Assembly: GCA_963837425.1 (NCBI GenBank)
Contig: CAWINH010000006.1
Coordinates: 434,001-498,000 of the forward strand
Source of the DNA: CAWINH01 sp963837425
Lineage (GTDB): Bacteria > Chloroflexota > Limnocylindria > QHBO01
DNA: 64,000 nt
Direction of reading: 5' to 3'
Part shown: positions 1-9,125 of the stretch, in pieces
Layout: every line of letters starts with the position of its first letter
Numbering within the stretch: the stretch's first letter is position 1
Notes under the pieces: generated by a model
The model's input: the letters and a program-made list of their open reading frames with translations, nothing else
What the model was told of the DNA's origin: nothing
Database searches by the model: none
Position numbers and translations under genes: made by a program

Positions 1-1
1 G

Positions 2-664
2 GGGCTCCTCCTCCTGCTCCTCGCGGTCCTGGCAAACGGGATGCGCGCCACTCCTGGCTGGCAGGCGACGTTGGCGCTGGCGGGCGTGGTGGGGGCGCTG
101 CTCGCGACCCGCAACGCGCCGCTCGCCGCGCTGCTCGCCATGCCCACCCTGGCGTCCGGCCTTGCCACGCGCCTACCCGCCCGGGAAGGACCGCGATCGC
201 CCCGCGTGCAGCGCGCGCGGCGCCTCATGGAGCTGTCGCTGGGCGGCGCGATCGTCGTGTCGGCGGTGGTCATCGTGCCCGGCCTGCCCGGGGTCAGCGG
301 CGCCCAGGTCATCCCGCGCAACTTCCCGGTCGCGGCGGTGGACCGGCTGGCCACGACCCAGCCCGCGGCTCACGTCCTGGCCGAGTACCAGTGGGGCGGC
401 TACGTGATCGATCGGCTCTACGACTCCGGTGCGCGCGTCTTCGTGGACGGGCGCAACGACATGTATGACCAGCAGATCCTGGACGACTACGTCACGATCC
501 GGAACGCGGAGGAAGGTTGGCAGGGACTCCTGGCGGCCTACGGGCCCGATGCGATCCTGCTTCCACCCGACGCGGCGCTCGTCGGAGGCCCAGCGCAGGC
601 CGCCGGCTGGTGCGAGGTCTACCGCGACGACGTCGCGGTGCTCCTGCTTGCCGCCTGCCCCTGA
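2..664 (+). CDS. Partial polytopic membrane protein with extracytoplasmic WGGY/DGRND domain (5' end outside window)
   Basis: The open frame runs from the first base of the window with no upstream stop, so the start lies outside; about 220 C-terminal residues are visible. It opens with hydrophobic helices, then a soluble tail with the motifs VAAVDRL, EYQWGGYVIDRL and VFVDGRNDMYDQ. The same order of motifs closes the genes at 2788-4269 and, more loosely, 1182-2696, so these are paralogs. The layout (many membrane helices, then a short exported domain) resembles GT-C-fold sugar transferases, but no catalytic motif is visible in this fragment. Function is unknown; a role in envelope glycan assembly is inferred from neighbours. 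Confidence 0.75.
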   Translation, partial: GLLLLLLAVLANGMRATPGWQATLALAGVVGALLATRNAPLAALLAMPTLASGLATRLPAREGPRSPRVQRARRLMELSLGGAIVVSAVVIVPGLPGVSGAQVIPRNFPVAAVDRLATTQPAAHVLAEYQWGGYVIDRLYDSGARVFVDGRNDMYDQQILDDYVTIRNAEEGWQGLLAAYGPDAILLPPDAALVGGPAQAAGWCEVYRDDVAVLLLAACP

Positions 665-669
665 TCTCG

Positions 670-675
670 TACCAT
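670..675 (+). promoter_or_regulatory. -10 box (TACCAT) of leaderless gene
   Basis: TACCAT ends 7 nt before the ATG at 683, the spacing seen at many other starts in the window. It argues that the in-frame ATG at 674, which overlaps the box, is not the start. Confidence 0.5.
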
Positions 676-682
676 GCGAGTG

Positions 683-1189
683 ATGAGGCTCTGGCGATCG
701 CCCCTCGCCACCACGTTCCTGCTGGGTGCCGCCGTCACGTTGCTCCTGCTGGCGCTTGCGGGGGTCCTCTCCCTGTCCGGCCAGTCCCTCCTGGGCCTGA
801 AGATCGCCGTCTTCGTGGTGCTCTTTCCCGGCATTCCGATCCTGGCCGCCGGCCTCCTCGTGACCCTCCGGCTCCCCGGACGGGGGCGAACGTCGCGCGG
901 GGTCTCCGCGGTCCTGGTGACCGCCGGCGGGCTGCTCGTCCTCGTGCCACTGCTGGCGTGGCTCCCCTTCTGGCCGGGACACCCGCACATAGGGCACCTC
1001 CCGCTCGTCCTGGCCGTCCCGTTCGTGATGGGCGTGGGGCTGCTGGCCGCCGGCGTCAGCTCGATCTTCCTCGAGAGCCTCGTGGAGGACTGGCGCGAGC
1101 ACGCGTACCCGGAGGCGCTCGCGAACTTCGTGGCGATCCTCGGCGTGGTGTGGATCGCCTCGTGGCTCGTGTCGAACCGCCTCAACTGA
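683..1189 (+). CDS. Small five-helix membrane protein, unknown function
   Basis: About 168 residues with five evenly spaced hydrophobic segments (near residues 8-28, 36-60, 73-97, 106-128, 147-165 by eye) and short polar loops; no recognised motif. The start at 683 is chosen because a TACCAT box at 670-675 would give a leaderless mRNA there; the in-frame ATG at 674 lies inside that box. It converges on the 1182-2696 gene, and the two stop codons overlap by 8 bp. I do not recognise a family. Confidence 0.6.
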   Translation: MRLWRSPLATTFLLGAAVTLLLLALAGVLSLSGQSLLGLKIAVFVVLFPGIPILAAGLLVTLRLPGRGRTSRGVSAVLVTAGGLLVLVPLLAWLPFWPGHPHIGHLPLVLAVPFVMGVGLLAAGVSSIFLESLVEDWREHAYPEALANFVAILGVVWIASWLVSNRLN

Positions 1190-2696
1190 CGGTGCGGCGC
1201 ACCCAGACCCCGGCGCGGCCGTCCGCGTAGACGCGCTGCCAGTCGGGGCTGGCGTCCAGCCAGCCCGCGAGTGGCTGCCCCACCGCGAACAGGACGTAGT
1301 CGATCCGATAGCGATCGAAGAGCTGCTGCGGATCTGTCTCGAGGGACACGGCCTCCGCGTACTCGCGAATCGGCCCGTCTCCGTAGATGTCCGATCGGCC
1401 GTCGATGTAGATCGGATCCTCCGGTCGTCGGAACCCCAGGTAGCCGCCCCACGAGTACCAGTTGAAGGGCCTAATCCCCGGGTCGTTGGCGACGATCCAG
1501 TCGACGGCGGCGACGGGCATGTTCTCCGCAATGGCCGCCTGCTGGGCGCTCGGCCCGGCCCGTCCCCAGACCAGGACGAAGCCGATGGCGACGGCGGCCA
1601 GCGCCACCCCGGCGTTCGCCGCCGCGGTCCCCGGACGGGCCCGCTCGAATTGCCGGAGAAGCGGCGCGACGCGGCGGCCGAGGCGACTCGCCGACAGCTC
1701 GGGGTCGAGTGAGAGCGCCACGATCGTCGCGACCAGCGGGCCCATGACGAGGAGGAAGCGCGCGGCGTCGGCCGCCAGCACCGTCAGCCCCACCACGATC
1801 AGCAGGTCGGCGGCCCGCAGCCGCCGGCGACCGAGGATCAGCGCGGGGGCCACGCCAATCAGCCCGAACCCGACGAACAGCTGGCCCGGCAGTGACCCGA
1901 TGTCGGGCGGCGACCACTCGGCCAGGAAGTCGCGATGGGCCGCGATGGCGGCGGTGACGAACGGATACCGATACAGGTCGATCCCGTTCGGGTTGACGAC
2001 GAGCGCGAGCGCCGCAATGACGAGCGCGACCGCGAGCCGACCGATGGCGGCCCAGGGGAGCGGCTCCGGATGGCGGCCACTCCGCCAGGTGCGGTCGGCC
2101 GCCTCACCCACGAGGACCGCTCCCCCGAGGAGGAAGAGGAGCACCCACCCCGCGTGGAGGTTGGCCCATGCCACGGCGATGAGCGGGAGCCATGCCAGCC
2201 GTCGCAGGCGCCGGTCGTCGAGGTACCGCCACAGCTGGAGCAGGACGAGGGCCGCGAGCGGCAGGTCAACGACCTGGACCCGGACCCCGAGGATCGGCCC
2301 GGCGACGGTCAGGCCCACGACGAGCCAGATCAGCGGGCCGAGCCATCCGGCCTGCGGGTCCCGTAGCCGGAGCGCCCGGAGCAGGATGAGGAGGGCGGCC
2401 GCGGCGAGCCCGGCGTAGACGATCGAGAGGAGCCACCATCCACCCGGACCGAGACGATCGCCGAGGGCCAGCACGACGTTGCTCAGCCAGTCCTGGCTGA
2501 TCCAGCGCATGCCGGCACCCACGACGCTCCAGGCATCGACGTTCGGCACCCGTCCCGTGCTGAGCACCTCGTTCCCGGCGCGGATGTGCCACCACACGTC
2601 GCCGTCGATCAACGGTGCCGACGCCCGGGGGATGACGACGAGGGCGAACGTGGCGATGAAGGCGACGTCGCTCAGCGACAGGCGGCGCGAGAACAC
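1182..2696 (-). CDS. Polytopic membrane protein, GT-C-like, with WGGY/DGRSD C-terminal domain
   Basis: About 504 residues. Near the N-terminus it carries a DGDVWWHIRAG motif followed by a W-x-x-x-DWLSN segment, then roughly ten membrane helices, then a soluble tail with VAAVDWI, SWGGYLGF and IYIDGRSDIYG. The early D-x-D/E-WH pattern in the first exported loop recalls the acidic motif of GT-C glycosyltransferases, but assignment to a family is inference. The GTG at 2696 is preferred over upstream ATGs because a TAGGCT box sits 7 nt ahead of it. It is divergent from its paralog at 2788. Confidence 0.75.
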   Translation of the reverse strand: MFSRRLSLSDVAFIATFALVVIPRASAPLIDGDVWWHIRAGNEVLSTGRVPNVDAWSVVGAGMRWISQDWLSNVVLALGDRLGPGGWWLLSIVYAGLAAAALLILLRALRLRDPQAGWLGPLIWLVVGLTVAGPILGVRVQVVDLPLAALVLLQLWRYLDDRRLRRLAWLPLIAVAWANLHAGWVLLFLLGGAVLVGEAADRTWRSGRHPEPLPWAAIGRLAVALVIAALALVVNPNGIDLYRYPFVTAAIAAHRDFLAEWSPPDIGSLPGQLFVGFGLIGVAPALILGRRRLRAADLLIVVGLTVLAADAARFLLVMGPLVATIVALSLDPELSASRLGRRVAPLLRQFERARPGTAAANAGVALAAVAIGFVLVWGRAGPSAQQAAIAENMPVAAVDWIVANDPGIRPFNWYSWGGYLGFRRPEDPIYIDGRSDIYGDGPIREYAEAVSLETDPQQLFDRYRIDYVLFAVGQPLAGWLDASPDWQRVYADGRAGVWVRRTVS

Positions 2697-2703
2697 GTGC
2701 TGC

Positions 2704-2709
2704 AGCCTA
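2704..2709 (-). promoter_or_regulatory. -10 box (TAGGCT) of leaderless gene
   Basis: On the minus strand TAGGCT ends 7 nt before the GTG at 2696. Together with the box at 2773-2778 it forms a compact divergent promoter region between the two paralogs. Confidence 0.5.
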
Positions 2710-2772
2710 GCGCTCCGGCACCCGCGGCCCCGCGGTACTTCCGTCCGGTAGCCGGTGCCGCGACGCACCGGC

Positions 2773-2778
2773 TAGACT
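2773..2778 (+). promoter_or_regulatory. -10 box (TAGACT) of leaderless gene
   Basis: TAGACT ends 9 nt before the ATG at 2788. No Shine-Dalgarno sequence fits in the remaining spacer. Confidence 0.55.
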
Positions 2779-2787
2779 CGCCGCGCC

Positions 2788-4269
2788 ATGCCCGCCGCCG
2801 AACGCTGGCTCCCTCGCCTGCCCTCGCCGCTCGCCATCTTCGCGCTGGCCCTGGGCGGCGTCCTGGTGGGTATCACCGTCACGAAGGGCGTCTCCGATCC
2901 GGACTACTTCTGGCACGTCGTGACCGGGCAGCTCATTGCGCAGCACGCGTCGATTCCGACGACCGACCCCTACAGCTTCACGTGGTACGGCCAGCCCTGG
3001 ACGCTCCACGAATGGCTCAGCGAGCTCCTGATGTACTGGATCGTGACCGGCCTGGGGCTCACCGCGGCGCTCGTCGTGTGGGGCCTCTTCCCGGCCGCCA
3101 TCGTGGGGGCGCAGGCCGGGATGCTGAGCCGGATGGGAGTCGGGGTCCGGGCGTTCGCCGCGCCGGCGATCCTCATCGGGCTCGTCGTGAGCCCGCACGT
3201 CACGCTCCGGCCGCAGGCCGTCTCGTGGCTGCTGCTCAGCGTCCTCCTCCTCGTCCTGGCCGGGCTCCGCAGCGATCGGCCGCGGCGAGCGCTCCTGCTC
3301 GTGCCGCTCTTCGTGCTGTGGGCGAACCTCCACGGGGTCTACGTCATTGGCCTCGGCGTCGTGGCCGTCTATGTGCTGTTCACGCTGGCCGGCAGGACGC
3401 CAATGCGCGGGGCGGCGGGCTGGATGGTCGGCGCCGGGCTCGGCTGCGTGGCGGCCAGCATGCTGACCCCGGCAGGCCCCGTTGGCATCCTCTACCCCCT
3501 CCGCTACGTGGACGCCGGCGACTGGGGCCTGGCGAACATTCTCGAATGGCAATCTCCGAACTTCCACGACCCGGCGCAGTGGCCGTTCCTGCTCCTCATC
3601 CTGGCCGTCGCGGTGAACGGTGGCCGCGGGACACCGGGCTGGCTGACGACACTGAGCCTGGTCGGCGTTGCGCTCGGGCTGGCGGCCGACCGCAACGTGC
3701 CGATCGCGGCGGTCCTCTGCCTGCCGACCCTGGCGCTCGGCGTCAGCGAACGGCTGCGGGCGCGCGAGGCGGCTCGTCCCCCGAAGAGGCCAATGCGCGC
3801 GGACCGCGCGCTCGCGCGGCGCGTCCTCGAGCTCGGGACCGCCGCCATCGTCGTGGCCGGCGCCCTGCTGGCGCTCGTGCCGCGTGGCGTGGGCGCGGCG
3901 CTGGACGAGCACATCGCGGAACGCTACCCGGTCGCGGCCGTCGACGTCCTGGCGATGGTCGAGCCCAACGCGCGGGTGCTCGCCGAGTACGGCTGGGGCG
4001 GGTACGTCATCTATCGGCTCCACGCGACCGGGGGGCTCGTCTTCGTGGACGGCCGCAACGACATGTACGCCCAGTCGATCCTCGAGGAGTATTCGCACGT
4101 CCGCGCCGCGGACCCCGGCTGGCAGGAGATCGTGGATGACCGTCGGGTGAACGCCATGCTCTGGCCGCCCACGGTGAGGATCGCCGAGGGGCCGGCCCTC
4201 GAGGCGGGCTGGTGCGAGGCCCATCGCGACGCGGTGGCCGTCCTCTTCCTCCGGGAGTGTCCGGGTTGA
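2788..4269 (+). CDS. Polytopic membrane protein, GT-C-like, with WGGY/DGRND C-terminal domain
   Basis: 493 residues, closely similar in its C-terminal 200 residues to the partial gene at 2-664. The first exported loop has DPDYFWHVVTGQL and W-x-LHEWLSELL, followed by about ten hydrophobic helices. The tail (from about residue 370) holds YPVAAVDVLA, YGWGGYVIYRL and VFVDGRNDMYAQ. The start is fixed by a TAGACT box 9 nt upstream. The stop overlaps a TTG/GTG start region of the next gene, suggesting one transcript through 7564. Likely a membrane sugar transferase or partner of one; substrate cannot be read from the sequence. Confidence 0.8.
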   Translation: MPAAERWLPRLPSPLAIFALALGGVLVGITVTKGVSDPDYFWHVVTGQLIAQHASIPTTDPYSFTWYGQPWTLHEWLSELLMYWIVTGLGLTAALVVWGLFPAAIVGAQAGMLSRMGVGVRAFAAPAILIGLVVSPHVTLRPQAVSWLLLSVLLLVLAGLRSDRPRRALLLVPLFVLWANLHGVYVIGLGVVAVYVLFTLAGRTPMRGAAGWMVGAGLGCVAASMLTPAGPVGILYPLRYVDAGDWGLANILEWQSPNFHDPAQWPFLLLILAVAVNGGRGTPGWLTTLSLVGVALGLAADRNVPIAAVLCLPTLALGVSERLRAREAARPPKRPMRADRALARRVLELGTAAIVVAGALLALVPRGVGAALDEHIAERYPVAAVDVLAMVEPNARVLAEYGWGGYVIYRLHATGGLVFVDGRNDMYAQSILEEYSHVRAADPGWQEIVDDRRVNAMLWPPTVRIAEGPALEAGWCEAHRDAVAVLFLRECPG

Positions 4270-5886
4270 CCGCGGCGGTGCGGCCCCGCGGCCCGGTGTC
4301 GGATCTCGTCGCGCTCACCGCCCTGGCACTCGCCGCCCGCACGCTGGCTGCCCTCATCGTCCCGCAGGCGCCGTATACCGACCCCGCCTACTACACCCTG
4401 GTGGCCGAGCAGCTGGCTGCCGGGCACGGGTTCAGCGTCCCGGTCATCTGGAGCTTCCTCGAGGTGGGCAGCCGGATCCCCGACCCGAGCGTTCTCCCCG
4501 TGGCCAGCAACGGGCATTGGATGCCGCTGACCTCGATCGTGGCCGCCGGCTCCATGCTGCTGGGCGGCATTGGCTGGCGGGCCGGCCAGGTCCCGATGGT
4601 GCTGCTCAGCACGCTCCTCGTGCCGGGCACCTACCTCGTCGCGCGTGAGCTGGGCGCCCGGCGCTCGCTCGCGTGGGCCGCCGGCATCCTGGCGATCTTC
4701 GCCGGACCGCTCCTCATCTACTACCCGACGATCGACAATTTCGCGGTCTTTGGCGTGACCGGCGCCACGTGCCTGTACGCGAGCGTGCGCGCCGTCCGCT
4801 CGCAGCGCCCCGGGCCGTGGATCGCGGTCGCGGGGATCGCCGCCGGGCTCGCGACACTGGCACGGGTCGACGGGGTGCTGCTGACCGTGGCGCCCGCCGT
4901 CGCGTGGCTGACAGTTCGTGGCTGGCGCCGCCCGGCGCTCATCGGCTGGGGCTTCGCGAGCGCGGCCGGGTTCCTCCTCGTCCTGGGGCCGTGGCTCGTG
5001 CGGAACGCAGTGGTCTTCGGGAGCCCGCTGCCGAGCGCCGGCGGGCACACGCTGTGGATCACGAGCTACAACGAGCAGTTCTCGATTGGCCACCCGGTCG
5101 ACCTCGCGCACTACCTCGCCTGGGGCTGGGCCAACATCATCGGCTCGAAGGTCGAAGCCTGGGGCACGATCCTGGCCCGCACCGGCGTGCTCCTGGGCGG
5201 CCTCTTCCTGTTCACGTTCCTCCCCGGCATGTGGATCCATCGCCGGCGCCGAGACCTGTGGCCCTTCTTCGCCTACTGGCTGACGATGTTCGCGGTCATG
5301 GGCCTGGTCTTCACGTTCCACGCGCCGAAGGGAGCCTTCTACCACTCGGCGCCGGCCTGGCTCCCATTCGCCATTGGGCTCTCGGTCGTCTCGCTGGGGC
5401 CAGTGGCGTCGTGGGTGGGGCGGGCGTGGCCGTTCCTTCGTCGTCCGCAGACGCACGCGTTCCTGCTCGTCGTTGGTGTCGCGGGCGCGATCGTGCTCTC
5501 GGTCGTGGGCTCCGCAACGATCTACGGCCAGTGGGACCGCTCGAGGAAGCTGGACGAGGCGGCCGCGGCCTACTTCGAGGAGCACGACCTCACGCACGAC
5601 GTCGTGCTGTACGCGGATCCGGCGACGCTCGCCCTCCTGTCGGGCAACCCGGGCGTGGCCCCGCCGTTCGATCCGTACCCGGTCCTCCAGGAGGTGATCG
5701 ACGCGTACCACGTGCGAATGGGTCGTCGTGCAGCTCGGCGAGGGAGCGACCCGGGACGCTCTCAACCTGTGGTCTGGTTCGGCCGGGGTCGACATCGACG
5801 GCAATCACGCCATCTTCCTGCCGGCGACGCCGGTCTTCGAGGTGCCGGGGGGGATCCGGATCTACCCGGTGATCCGCGCGCCATGA
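4266..5886 (+). CDS. ArnT/PMT-like GT-C glycosyltransferase, frameshifted near 5716
   Basis: Membrane glycosyltransferase of the dolichyl/undecaprenyl-phosphate-sugar type: first loop YTDPAYYTLVAEQLAAGHGF, then about ten helices and the cytoplasmic-side pattern YYPTIDNFAVFG and VDGVLLT. The reading frame changes near 5716 (one extra base): upstream frame gives VIDAYHVR, downstream frame continues WVVVQLGEG...IYPVIRAP and stops at 5886, overlapping the next ATG (ATGA). Without the indel the downstream gene would appear fused to this one. The start is uncertain among GTG 4257, TTG 4266 and GTG 4278, all overlapping or abutting the previous stop. The indel is probably a sequence error. Confidence 0.7.
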
Positions 5887-6722
5887 GCGCCGACTTCGTC
5901 CGACGCGGCGCAGCCGCGGCCGTCCTGGCGGTGCTCATTGGGCTCGCGGGCTGGACGGAGCTGAACCACGCCGCGAGCCAGTCCCTGGGCTCGGACATGG
6001 ACGCCTACTGGAACGCCGCAATGCGGCTGCGTGATGGCCACGCGCTCTATGCCCCCGGACAGCCGACGGACTCGGACCTGTACCGCTACGCGCCGTGGTT
6101 CGCGTTCGCCTGGATCCCGCTCACCTACCTGCCCCGCGACCTCGTCCTGCTGGGCTGGATGGGACTGTGCCTGGGCGCCGCCGTCGCATCGGTGGCATTC
6201 CTCCTGTGGCGCGGCCCGGCGGGGTGGGCGACGATCGGGCTGCTCCTCCCGTTCCAGCTGGCGGGCGCCGCGTTCGGCAACGTGCAGCCGCTCCTCGTCC
6301 TCGCGCTGCTGTGGGGGGTCGAGCGCCGGAGCGGCCCGCTGTGGGTCGCGGCCTGCGCCTCGCTGAAGGCGACGCCCATCCTGCTCGCGCTCGTGTACGT
6401 CGGTCGCGGCGAGTGGCGGCGGGCGGCGGTCGCCGCCGGCCTCACCGCGCTCCTGGTGGGCCACATGCTGCTCTTCGACCTGGGCGGGTACTCGACCCGC
6501 ATCGGTGGCGGGCAGATGAGCCTGCTGACGGTCTCGGTCTTCGTCTGGGTCCCGGTCGTCGCGATCGCGGCGCTCGGCACGCTGGCCCTGGCGCGGACCC
6601 GCTACGCGTGGACCTCAGCCGCGGTGGGCATGATGCTGGCGCTGCCGCGGATGCTGCCCTACGAGGTTGGCTTCACGCTCGTGGGCCTCGCCTCGGGACG
6701 CAGGACTGGCGAGCGATCATGA
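5883..6722 (+). CDS. GT87-like (DUF2029) polyprenyl-phosphate-mannose-type mannosyltransferase
   Basis: 279 residues with about eight hydrophobic segments. The first loop has GSDMDAYWNAAMRLRDGHALY and YRYAPWFAFAWIPLTYLP, a pattern typical of the GT87 family (alpha-mannosyltransferases using polyprenyl-phosphate mannose). It is a clear paralog of the gene at 15460-16329, sharing the VERRSGPLW and SLKxxP segments. ATG at 5883 overlaps the previous stop (ATGA) and its own stop overlaps the next ATG at 6719, so translation is coupled. It is shorter than typical GT87 proteins (about 400 residues), so the donor and acceptor are uncertain. Confidence 0.75.
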   Translation: MSADFVRRGAAAAVLAVLIGLAGWTELNHAASQSLGSDMDAYWNAAMRLRDGHALYAPGQPTDSDLYRYAPWFAFAWIPLTYLPRDLVLLGWMGLCLGAAVASVAFLLWRGPAGWATIGLLLPFQLAGAAFGNVQPLLVLALLWGVERRSGPLWVAACASLKATPILLALVYVGRGEWRRAAVAAGLTALLVGHMLLFDLGGYSTRIGGGQMSLLTVSVFVWVPVVAIAALGTLALARTRYAWTSAAVGMMLALPRMLPYEVGFTLVGLASGRRTGERS

Positions 6723-7564
6723 CCGCGCGCGGCCTCATGCGACGCGACCACCTCCGGCGCGCCGTCCTGGGCGTCGTGGTTGCGCTCGCGGTCGTGGCGA
6801 ACGGGGTGGGCCTCGTGACGATCGTCATCGACCACGCGCGTCCCTTCGACTGGGACAACTGGGTTGAGGCCGCCCGCCGCTTCCCGCTCGGCACCCTCTA
6901 TGACTGGAGCCACCCCTACGCGTACCACTACGCGCCGCAGCTGGCACCGGTTTTCGGCGCGCTGACCTGGATCGGGATCGGCGCGTGGCGCGTCCTCCAT
7001 CTCGCGGTACTGCCCTTCATGCCGTCGCGCTGGCTCGGCGCGCTCCTTCTCGTCTCGTACCCGTTCTGGGCCGATGTCGACAACGGCAACCTCATGGTCT
7101 TCATCGTGTTTGCCGCAGCGTGGGCGGTCCGCGGCAGCCGGGTCGCCTCGATCGCCTTCATCGCCATGGCGTTCCTCATGCCGCGCCCGATCATGCTGCC
7201 GCTCCTCGCCTGGCTCCTCTGGCGGCGGCCGAACCTGCGCTGGCCGGCGGTGGCCCTCGCCGCGGCCGTCCTCGTCACCGCGCTGCCGACCGGCTACCTC
7301 GGCGACTGGCTGTCGTCATTCGCGGGCTCGGCGGCGAAGGACGTCGCGAACACGCTGAACCTTTCGCCGTCGAGGTTCATCGGCTACTGGTGGCTCCTCA
7401 TCGGGCTCCCGGCGGCTGCCTGGCTCACGGTGCGTGGCCGGCTTGGATGGGCCAGCCTGGCGGTCAGCCCCTACCTGCTCCCGTACTGGATTCAGATGCT
7501 GGGGCTCGAGCTCGTCGAAGCTCCAGAGCACGCGGCGCGCGGGGCTACGGCGTCCGCTCGGTGA
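6719..7564 (+). CDS. GT87-like membrane glycosyltransferase
   Basis: 281 residues, about eight hydrophobic segments. The N-terminal exported loop reads PFDWDNWVEAARRFPLGTLYDW then YHYAPQLAPVFGAL, matching the D-x-x-x-W-A-A-R-x-G-x-LY / YxYxP layout of the neighbouring GT87-like gene. Starts at an ATG overlapping the upstream stop (ATGA), the last gene of the co-directional run starting at 2788. Its 3' end overlaps the convergent sulfatase-like gene by 20 bp. Likely adds a sugar to a lipid-linked or envelope glycan on the outer face of the membrane. Confidence 0.7.
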   Translation: MTARGLMRRDHLRRAVLGVVVALAVVANGVGLVTIVIDHARPFDWDNWVEAARRFPLGTLYDWSHPYAYHYAPQLAPVFGALTWIGIGAWRVLHLAVLPFMPSRWLGALLLVSYPFWADVDNGNLMVFIVFAAAWAVRGSRVASIAFIAMAFLMPRPIMLPLLAWLLWRRPNLRWPAVALAAAVLVTALPTGYLGDWLSSFAGSAAKDVANTLNLSPSRFIGYWWLLIGLPAAAWLTVRGRLGWASLAVSPYLLPYWIQMLGLELVEAPEHAARGATASAR

Positions 7565-9035
7565 GGATCAGCGGCTGGGTCCAGTCCGAGACCCAGGACC
7601 GATACGGCAGGTCCGGGTGGTCCTCGCCGAAGTAGGCGGTGAGGATCCGGCGGAAGACATTCACGAGCGCCACGTCGTCCCCGAAGAGGTTCGGCTGGCC
7701 AGGGGTCCGCGCCGCGAACAGGACGCGGAAGTGCTCGTCGAGGTCGTTCAGGCTGTACCGCGATCCGTGGTCGGAGTAGACGACGACGATCGCGGTCGGG
7801 TCCGAGCTCACGATCGTGCTCACCGCGTCCACGACGAGGCCGTTCAGCTCGTCGACCTGGGTCGTGATGAACGGGGTGTACTGATCCAGGGTGAGCCCGG
7901 TCTCGCCCAGGGTCAGGGCCCAGACTTTGCAGCCCCGCGGGAAGCAGCCGTTCAGGTAGCTTGGCTCCTCGCCGAGCACGAACGGCGGGTGCGGCGACAT
8001 GAGGTGGGTGACGACGATCTTCGGGGAGCCCCTGCCCGACTCCGCCTCCTGCTGCAACGCCTTCAGCTGGCTGACCGCGGCGTCACGCAGGTCGTGCGCC
8101 AGGAAGTCGAGCGTCTGCTGCGGCGCGATCCACGAGACGATGGACGACGAGGCGAGCGCGATCTCGAAGCTCGAGAGGTGCCCGGCCGAGCGGACCTCGG
8201 CGTCCGCCAGGAGGTCGGTCGATTCGACCGGAGACGGGATCGAGATGAGCCGATACCCGCGCTGGCGGAGGTCGCTGAGCACCGCGCTGCTGTTCAGCAG
8301 GCTGTACAGGAGCCGATCCTGTGCCGGCGCGCCGGCTGGCGGGTTCGTGACCTCCGGGACGTCGAGGTACTGCCCGTCCAGGAGGGTCACCTGGGTGAGC
8401 CAGGTCTTGTTGTAGTCCGAGCGCGCCCGCGTCGCCACGGTGAGGCCCAGCTTGGCGAGCTCGGTCTCGAACCCGCTGTCGTCATAGCCGTAGGTCGTGG
8501 CCAGGGTGTCGGCGCGCGGGTAGCCGTCGAGCATGAGGAGGTAGATGTTCGGGCCGGCGGACGGCGTCACCCCCGCCGGGACGTCGAGCGTGGGGTACGC
8601 CTGCGGCGCGGGCTGGGTGACGAACCCGGACCAGATTCCGAACACGGCCAGCACGAGCCCGTAGACCGCGGCGAGCCGGACGGCCGGGTCGTTCGCGCGC
8701 AGCGGGCCACCGTGCCCGCGCCTTCGGCGGAGGAGGCCCAGGAAGAGCCGCCCCACGATGAGCCCGGCCAGGACCACGGCGGGGACCGGATCGATGATCA
8801 GGACGACCATGAGCAGGCTGCCCACCAGCGCCGCCCACGACACGTTGCGGAACGCCGCGAGCGCGAGCAGGAACCCCACGAGCCCCACGCCCACGAGCAC
8901 GAGCAGGGGCCGGACGATCTCCGGCGGCGCGGCGGGCGTGAGCGCGTAGCGATTCAGCACGACCTGCGCGGCGAACAGCGGCGGGAGCAGCGCCGGCGCG
9001 AAGCGGGCGAGGGAGGCTAGGCGGTCGCGGGTCAT
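7545..9035 (-). CDS. Sulfatase-like (alkaline phosphatase superfamily) membrane protein
   Basis: About 496 residues: four N-terminal membrane helices (residues about 10-150), a short linker, then an exported alkaline-phosphatase-superfamily domain. It begins PNIYLLMLDGYPRAD (metal-binding Asp), has a NKTWLTQVTLL stretch where a Thr nucleophile is expected, MSPHPPF and VVVYSDHGSRYS (Asp-His metal ligands). The organisation recalls phosphoglycerol or phosphoethanolamine transferases such as LtaS/MdoB, but substrate is unknown. It is a paralog of 27496-29001. ATG 9035 is preferred over 9074 because CAGACT lies 10 nt upstream. Confidence 0.75.
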   Translation of the reverse strand: MTRDRLASLARFAPALLPPLFAAQVVLNRYALTPAAPPEIVRPLLVLVGVGLVGFLLALAAFRNVSWAALVGSLLMVVLIIDPVPAVVLAGLIVGRLFLGLLRRRRGHGGPLRANDPAVRLAAVYGLVLAVFGIWSGFVTQPAPQAYPTLDVPAGVTPSAGPNIYLLMLDGYPRADTLATTYGYDDSGFETELAKLGLTVATRARSDYNKTWLTQVTLLDGQYLDVPEVTNPPAGAPAQDRLLYSLLNSSAVLSDLRQRGYRLISIPSPVESTDLLADAEVRSAGHLSSFEIALASSSIVSWIAPQQTLDFLAHDLRDAAVSQLKALQQEAESGRGSPKIVVTHLMSPHPPFVLGEEPSYLNGCFPRGCKVWALTLGETGLTLDQYTPFITTQVDELNGLVVDAVSTIVSSDPTAIVVVYSDHGSRYSLNDLDEHFRVLFAARTPGQPNLFGDDVALVNVFRRILTAYFGEDHPDLPYRSWVSDWTQPLILTERTP

Positions 9036-9045
9036 CGGCTCGGGC

Positions 9046-9051
9046 AGTCTG
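9046..9051 (-). promoter_or_regulatory. Weak -10 box (CAGACT) of leaderless gene
   Basis: CAGACT on the minus strand ends 10 nt before the ATG at 9035; it differs from the TAGACT boxes elsewhere by its first base. Confidence 0.35.
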
Positions 9052-9125
9052 GCACTCCGCATAGGCCCGAACAATCGCCGATTCTCCTATCCGCGGCCAC
9101 GAGGGTTCGTGGTATCCCTCCGGGC

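Noticed and set aside
173..1531. Long minus-strand open frames opposite the first genes
   Set aside because: Arg/Pro/Ser-rich low-complexity products with no helices or motifs, typical antisense shadows in GC-rich coding DNA; the plus-strand membrane proteins explain the region.
4212..6722. One 836-residue fusion glycosyltransferase
   Set aside because: The downstream protein has its own ATG at 5883 in ATGA overlap with the stop reached after a one-base frame change near 5716, so two genes with an indel fit better.
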